Shown: one piece after another, positions 57,878 through 60,355 of the stretch
Numbering within the stretch: position 1 is the stretch's first letter
Layout of the letters: each line of letters begins with the position of its first letter
Assembly: GCA_002696035.1 (NCBI GenBank)
Contig: NZQV01000025.1
Coordinates: forward strand, 1-60,355
Reading direction: 5' to 3'
Origin: Balneola sp.
GTDB lineage: Bacteria > Bacteroidota > Rhodothermia > Balneolales > Balneolaceae
DNA length: 60,355 nt
Translations under genes and position numbers: made by a program
The notes under the pieces: generated by a model
What the model was told of the DNA's origin: nothing
Seen by the model: only the letters and a program-made list of their open reading frames with translations
The model's database searches: none

Positions 57878-58056
57878 GTGAAGGAGTCTATCTACAGAAC
57901 TTTTTAATTGTAATGCCAGGGGAAGAGCCTTTTATGACTCAGTGGTTTGAAAAGGAAAATCACTGGAGAGAAGGTATGACCGTATTTAATCTTCACTCCG
58001 GAAGATATTCAACCGATGGCGAAGAGTGGAAGGAAATTGAGAGGGATCATCTATGA
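57874..58056 (+). CDS. Small hypothetical phage protein
   Basis: 60 residues from the ATG on the previous stop (ATGA); a GTG three codons earlier is less likely. MSEGVYLQNFLIVMPGEEPF, then HWREGMTVFNLHSGRYSTDG. Beta-rich, unknown. Confidence 0.55.
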   Translation: MSEGVYLQNFLIVMPGEEPFMTQWFEKENHWREGMTVFNLHSGRYSTDGEEWKEIERDHL

Positions 58057-58352
58057 AATACGCATTACTCTCTCTTAGGTGGACTCATAAAAACGATGAT
58101 TTTATCACTTTTTGGCGGCACGATGCCAAAGGATATTGCTGGTTTAAAGCATGGATGGGAAGATACTCCATAGTAAGAAGCGCTCAACATTCAAGCGATC
58201 GCACGAAACGAGTTTCTTTTGAAGTACTCGAACCATTTTGGCAAGAAGTTAGCTACGAAGGGAAAATAAGATATGTAATACCAAACACTGCAGAAGTTCG
58301 AGAGGTGATGGGTATAAAATCAGAAGACTTTCAGAGGGAGTATCCATCTTGA
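58053..58352 (+). CDS. Hypothetical phage protein
   Basis: 99 residues: aromatic-rich LRWTHKNDDFITFWRHDAKG and YCWFKAWMGRYSIVRSAQHS, then VREVMGIKSEDFQREYPS. No known domain. ATGA overlap with the preceding gene. Confidence 0.55.
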   Translation: MKYALLSLRWTHKNDDFITFWRHDAKGYCWFKAWMGRYSIVRSAQHSSDRTKRVSFEVLEPFWQEVSYEGKIRYVIPNTAEVREVMGIKSEDFQREYPS

Positions 58353-58389
58353 TTTTCAAGGTATAAAATTATTGGGGGCTATAAAGAGC

Positions 58390-59433
58390 ATGAGTAATAT
58401 CGAATGGACTGATGAAACCTGGAACGTGACAACCGGATGCACCCGGGCCAGTGCCGGATGTGATAACTGCTATGCCGTAGCAATGACCAAGCGACTGGCC
58501 AACATTGAATCAACCAAGGAAAAGTATGGCGGGTTGGTTAATGAAGGGAAAGATCATTTCAATGGAGCGGTAAGAGTTCATGCCGATGAATTAGAAAAGC
58601 CTCTTCATTGGAGAAAGCCCCGAAAAGTATTTGTGAACTCTATGAGCGACCTCTTCCATCCGGAAGTACCGTTCGATTTCATAGACAAAGTATTTGCTGT
58701 AATGGCGCTTACTCCAGAGCATACCTACCAGGTACTTACTAAACGGCCTGAACGGATGGCTGAATATTTGAACATGAAATGGCTACCGTGTAAAAGAGGG
58801 TATGAATCGAATCGTTTTAATAGAGTTTGTGAATCGGCGACATGGATAGTTGTTGATCACGATGGTAAAAAAGCGGGAAACCTTATTGATAACCTTTTTA
58901 ATGATGAAGGTGAATATAAATTTAATTGGCCTTTATCTAATGTATGGCTTGGCACTTCAGTAGAGAATCAAGAGGCTGCAAATGAACGGATTCCCCACCT
59001 GCTTAAGTGTCCGGCTGCTGTTCGGTTCCTGAGCTGTGAGCCTTTGATTGGGGCTGTTGATTTGAATGCCGTTTATTCCGGTATTCGTGAGCATAATCCT
59101 AAGAAACGATATGATCGAGATGTTAAGGCAATTGAAGAGATTGACTGGGTGATAGCCGGGGGTGAATCCGGTCACAATGCAAGACCGATGCACCCCCATT
59201 GGGTTCGATCTCTTCGTGATCAGTGTGAGACTGCCGGTGTACCTTTCTTCTTTAAGCAGTGGGGGGCTTTTAAACCAAACCATGGACACAAAAATAGATG
59301 GGCTCACAAATGGAGTGATGGCAACTACGCTCATAAAGTAGGCAAAAAGAACGCCGGCCGACTACTTGATGGCCAAGAACACAATGAATTTCCAACTACT
59401 AAAGGAGTTACAGTAGATGCCGAAAGTAAGTAA
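58390..59433 (+). CDS. Phage Gp37/Gp68 family protein (DUF5131)
   Basis: 347 residues from the ATG at 58390 (an in-frame TTG at 58372 would add six). MSNIEWTDETWNVTTGCTR, then the cysteine cluster C-x6-C-x2-C in CTRASAGCDNCYA, FVNSMSDLFHPEVPFDF, VLTKRPERM, WLGTSVENQE, FLSCEPLIG and GGESGHNARPMHP match DUF5131. The layout suggests a radical-SAM-like iron-sulphur enzyme with a TIM barrel; the reaction is unknown. An insertion (about residues 125-170) separates conserved blocks. It overlaps the next gene by 17 bp. Confidence 0.9.
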   Translation: MSNIEWTDETWNVTTGCTRASAGCDNCYAVAMTKRLANIESTKEKYGGLVNEGKDHFNGAVRVHADELEKPLHWRKPRKVFVNSMSDLFHPEVPFDFIDKVFAVMALTPEHTYQVLTKRPERMAEYLNMKWLPCKRGYESNRFNRVCESATWIVVDHDGKKAGNLIDNLFNDEGEYKFNWPLSNVWLGTSVENQEAANERIPHLLKCPAAVRFLSCEPLIGAVDLNAVYSGIREHNPKKRYDRDVKAIEEIDWVIAGGESGHNARPMHPHWVRSLRDQCETAGVPFFFKQWGAFKPNHGHKNRWAHKWSDGNYAHKVGKKNAGRLLDGQEHNEFPTTKGVTVDAESK

Positions 59434-60238
59434 AGGTCTGCCATATTTTACCCTGGATACCGATCTCGCAAGTGACAAGCGGGTGAAGCTACTAAAGGCC
59501 GAATTTGGCATTAAGGGATTTGGTATCTGGGTTGAGTTACTTCGTCAGATCTATGCAGACGAAGGGTTTTTCATGAAATGGGATGAGGACACAAAGCTTC
59601 TATTTGCCAGTGATGTCGGTGTAACCGGTGGCGTGGTCGATGAAGTGGTTAACGGGTTGGTCAGACGTGGGCTCTTCAATGAGTCCGTATTTGGCAGGTT
59701 CAACGTATTGACATCAAAACATATTCAGGAAAAGTACTTCGATGCGATCAAAAGAAGAAGCTCAGACATGGAGGTAGATTCCCGATTATTGGTAATAGAT
59801 GCCAATGCGGACATAATAGCCGATAATGCTAACATAAAGCTCTTACATGCAGACATAAAACAACGACCACCCGCCAAAGGGGACATTGTCGAGAACAGAA
59901 TCGATGATGAAAAGGAAGAAAAAGAGAGCCCCCGGGAAAAGAACAGTCTATCCAATGATATAGATATCCCGGAATGGGAAGAGTGGTGGAGGGTAGCCCA
60001 AAGCAAGGCATACACCCAAGATTATGCCCGGCACCTATACGACTCACTTCTGTATAGAGGGTGGAAAAACAAACATGGCCAGGAGGTTCAGAATTGGCAC
60101 TCGTATCTGAACATGATGCACAAGTACCAACGCAACTTTCTGAGCAACCTTAAAGAAGAATCAAAATCAAAGAACAATGGGTCATCCAGTACATATCAGG
60201 AAAAAACTAACTCAAGGTACTCAGGACATGGCGAATGA
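59417..60238 (+). CDS. DUF4373-type phage replication initiation protein
   Basis: 273 residues. The N-terminal winged-helix replisome-organiser region is clear: PYFTLDTDLASDKRVKLLKA, EFGIKGFGIWVELLRQIYAD and EGFFMKWDEDTKLLFASDVG. A low-complexity middle with ADIIADNANIKLLHADIKQ leads to a C-terminal WEEWWRVAQSKAYTQDYARH and GWKNKHGQEVQNWHSYLNMM, typical of DnaD-like phage replication proteins. It likely opens the phage origin and loads helicase with the next gene. Confidence 0.82.
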   Translation: MPKVSKGLPYFTLDTDLASDKRVKLLKAEFGIKGFGIWVELLRQIYADEGFFMKWDEDTKLLFASDVGVTGGVVDEVVNGLVRRGLFNESVFGRFNVLTSKHIQEKYFDAIKRRSSDMEVDSRLLVIDANADIIADNANIKLLHADIKQRPPAKGDIVENRIDDEKEEKESPREKNSLSNDIDIPEWEEWWRVAQSKAYTQDYARHLYDSLLYRGWKNKHGQEVQNWHSYLNMMHKYQRNFLSNLKEESKSKNNGSSSTYQEKTNSRYSGHGE

Positions 60239-60355
60239 ATCAATGTCAAAGATCGAGAAAATGCTTAAAGAGGCTCGGGAAAACCCACAGCCAGCACCCG
60301 AGTTCGTTCCTCCGGAACATACGGTAAAAAGGGTGCCACTTATGAGGCATTACCC
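60228..60355 (+). CDS. N-terminus of a phage gene cut by the window edge
   Basis: From ATG 60228 the frame reads MANESMSKIEKMLKEARENP, QPAPEFVPPEHTVKRVPLMR and runs off the end. It overlaps the replication gene by 11 bp. A helicase loader (DnaC-like) usually follows a DUF4373 gene, but the fragment is too short to confirm. Confidence 0.6.
   Translation, partial: MANESMSKIEKMLKEARENPQPAPEFVPPEHTVKRVPLMRHY

Larger units (their letters stand above)
46145..60355. mobile_element. Integrated temperate-phage-like element, right end outside the window
   Basis: The order is integrase, leftward small genes, CI-type repressor, divergent HTH gene, CII-like regulator, SMC-like ATPase, RecT, MBL hydrolase, DnaA-domain protein, many tiny overlapping genes, HNH-like protein, DUF5131 and DUF4373 replication gene. 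This is the order of a prophage early region. Tight overlaps and strong GGAGG-type ribosome sites differ from the chromosomal genes to the left. The left border is inferred from the change of gene content near 46145. No capsid, portal or terminase gene is in view, so an integrative plasmid or satellite cannot be excluded. Confidence 0.85.

Overview
The window looks like a chromosome segment from a bacterium of the Bacteroidota/Rhodothermota/Balneolota side of the tree, most likely a Balneolaceae-type marine heterotroph (inference). The signs are a large secreted protein with a C-terminal type IX secretion sorting domain, a DUF4249 lipoprotein next to a TonB-dependent receptor with a carboxypeptidase-regulatory plug extension, DUF3098 and DUF4159 proteins, a 58-residue histone-H1-like protein, a fused GH3/beta-lactamase-fold exoprotein, and weak or absent Shine-Dalgarno sites on many chromosomal genes. 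No tRNA, rRNA or CRISPR array was recognised.

Bases 1-46105 are ordinary chromosome. Left to right: citrate synthase; MazG; a leftward maf - TPR protein - secreted 'AsnB-like' cluster; a rightward DUF3098 - DUF92 - dicarboxylate/amino-acid symporter unit; a 945-residue type IX-secreted protein; an aldo/keto reductase convergent with an acyl-ACP thioesterase; a leftward tetR - outer-membrane factor - adaptor - RND pump - LLM oxidoreductase operon with TetR-type operator candidates; a GbsR-type regulator; a CreD membrane cluster with its own winged-helix regulator and repeated 17-bp palindromes; alanyl-tRNA synthetase; the pyruvate dehydrogenase genes for E1 alpha, E1 beta and E2; two NTF2-like exported paralogues; histone H1-like protein; a two-domain cytidine deaminase; GH3/beta-lactamase; DNA primase; a VOC protein; DUF4159; DUF4249 plus TonB receptor; and a QueD/PTPS-family enzyme that starts at TTG.

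The intergenic DNA on both sides of alaS and the pdh genes holds several degenerate dispersed repeats. One family occurs once on each side of the pdh genes in opposite orientation. Three other gaps hold long inverted repeats built from short stuttering motifs.

From about 46145 to the right edge lies an integrated temperate-phage-like element that continues beyond the window. It has a tyrosine integrase with a putative integrase-binding inverted repeat beside it, a leftward chain of very small overlapping genes running through iterons, a pentanucleotide repeat and a Z-DNA-prone tract, a zinc-ribbon membrane protein, a CI-type repressor, and rightward HTH and CII-like regulators. Then come a Rad50-like ATPase with a CxxC hook, RecT, an MBL-fold hydrolase, a structured 490-bp gene-free stretch ending in a strong terminator, a stand-alone DnaA domain IV, a string of tiny overlapping early genes, an HNH-like protein, a Gp37/Gp68 (DUF5131) protein and a DUF4373-type replication protein. 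Structural and packaging genes must lie to the right, if they exist.
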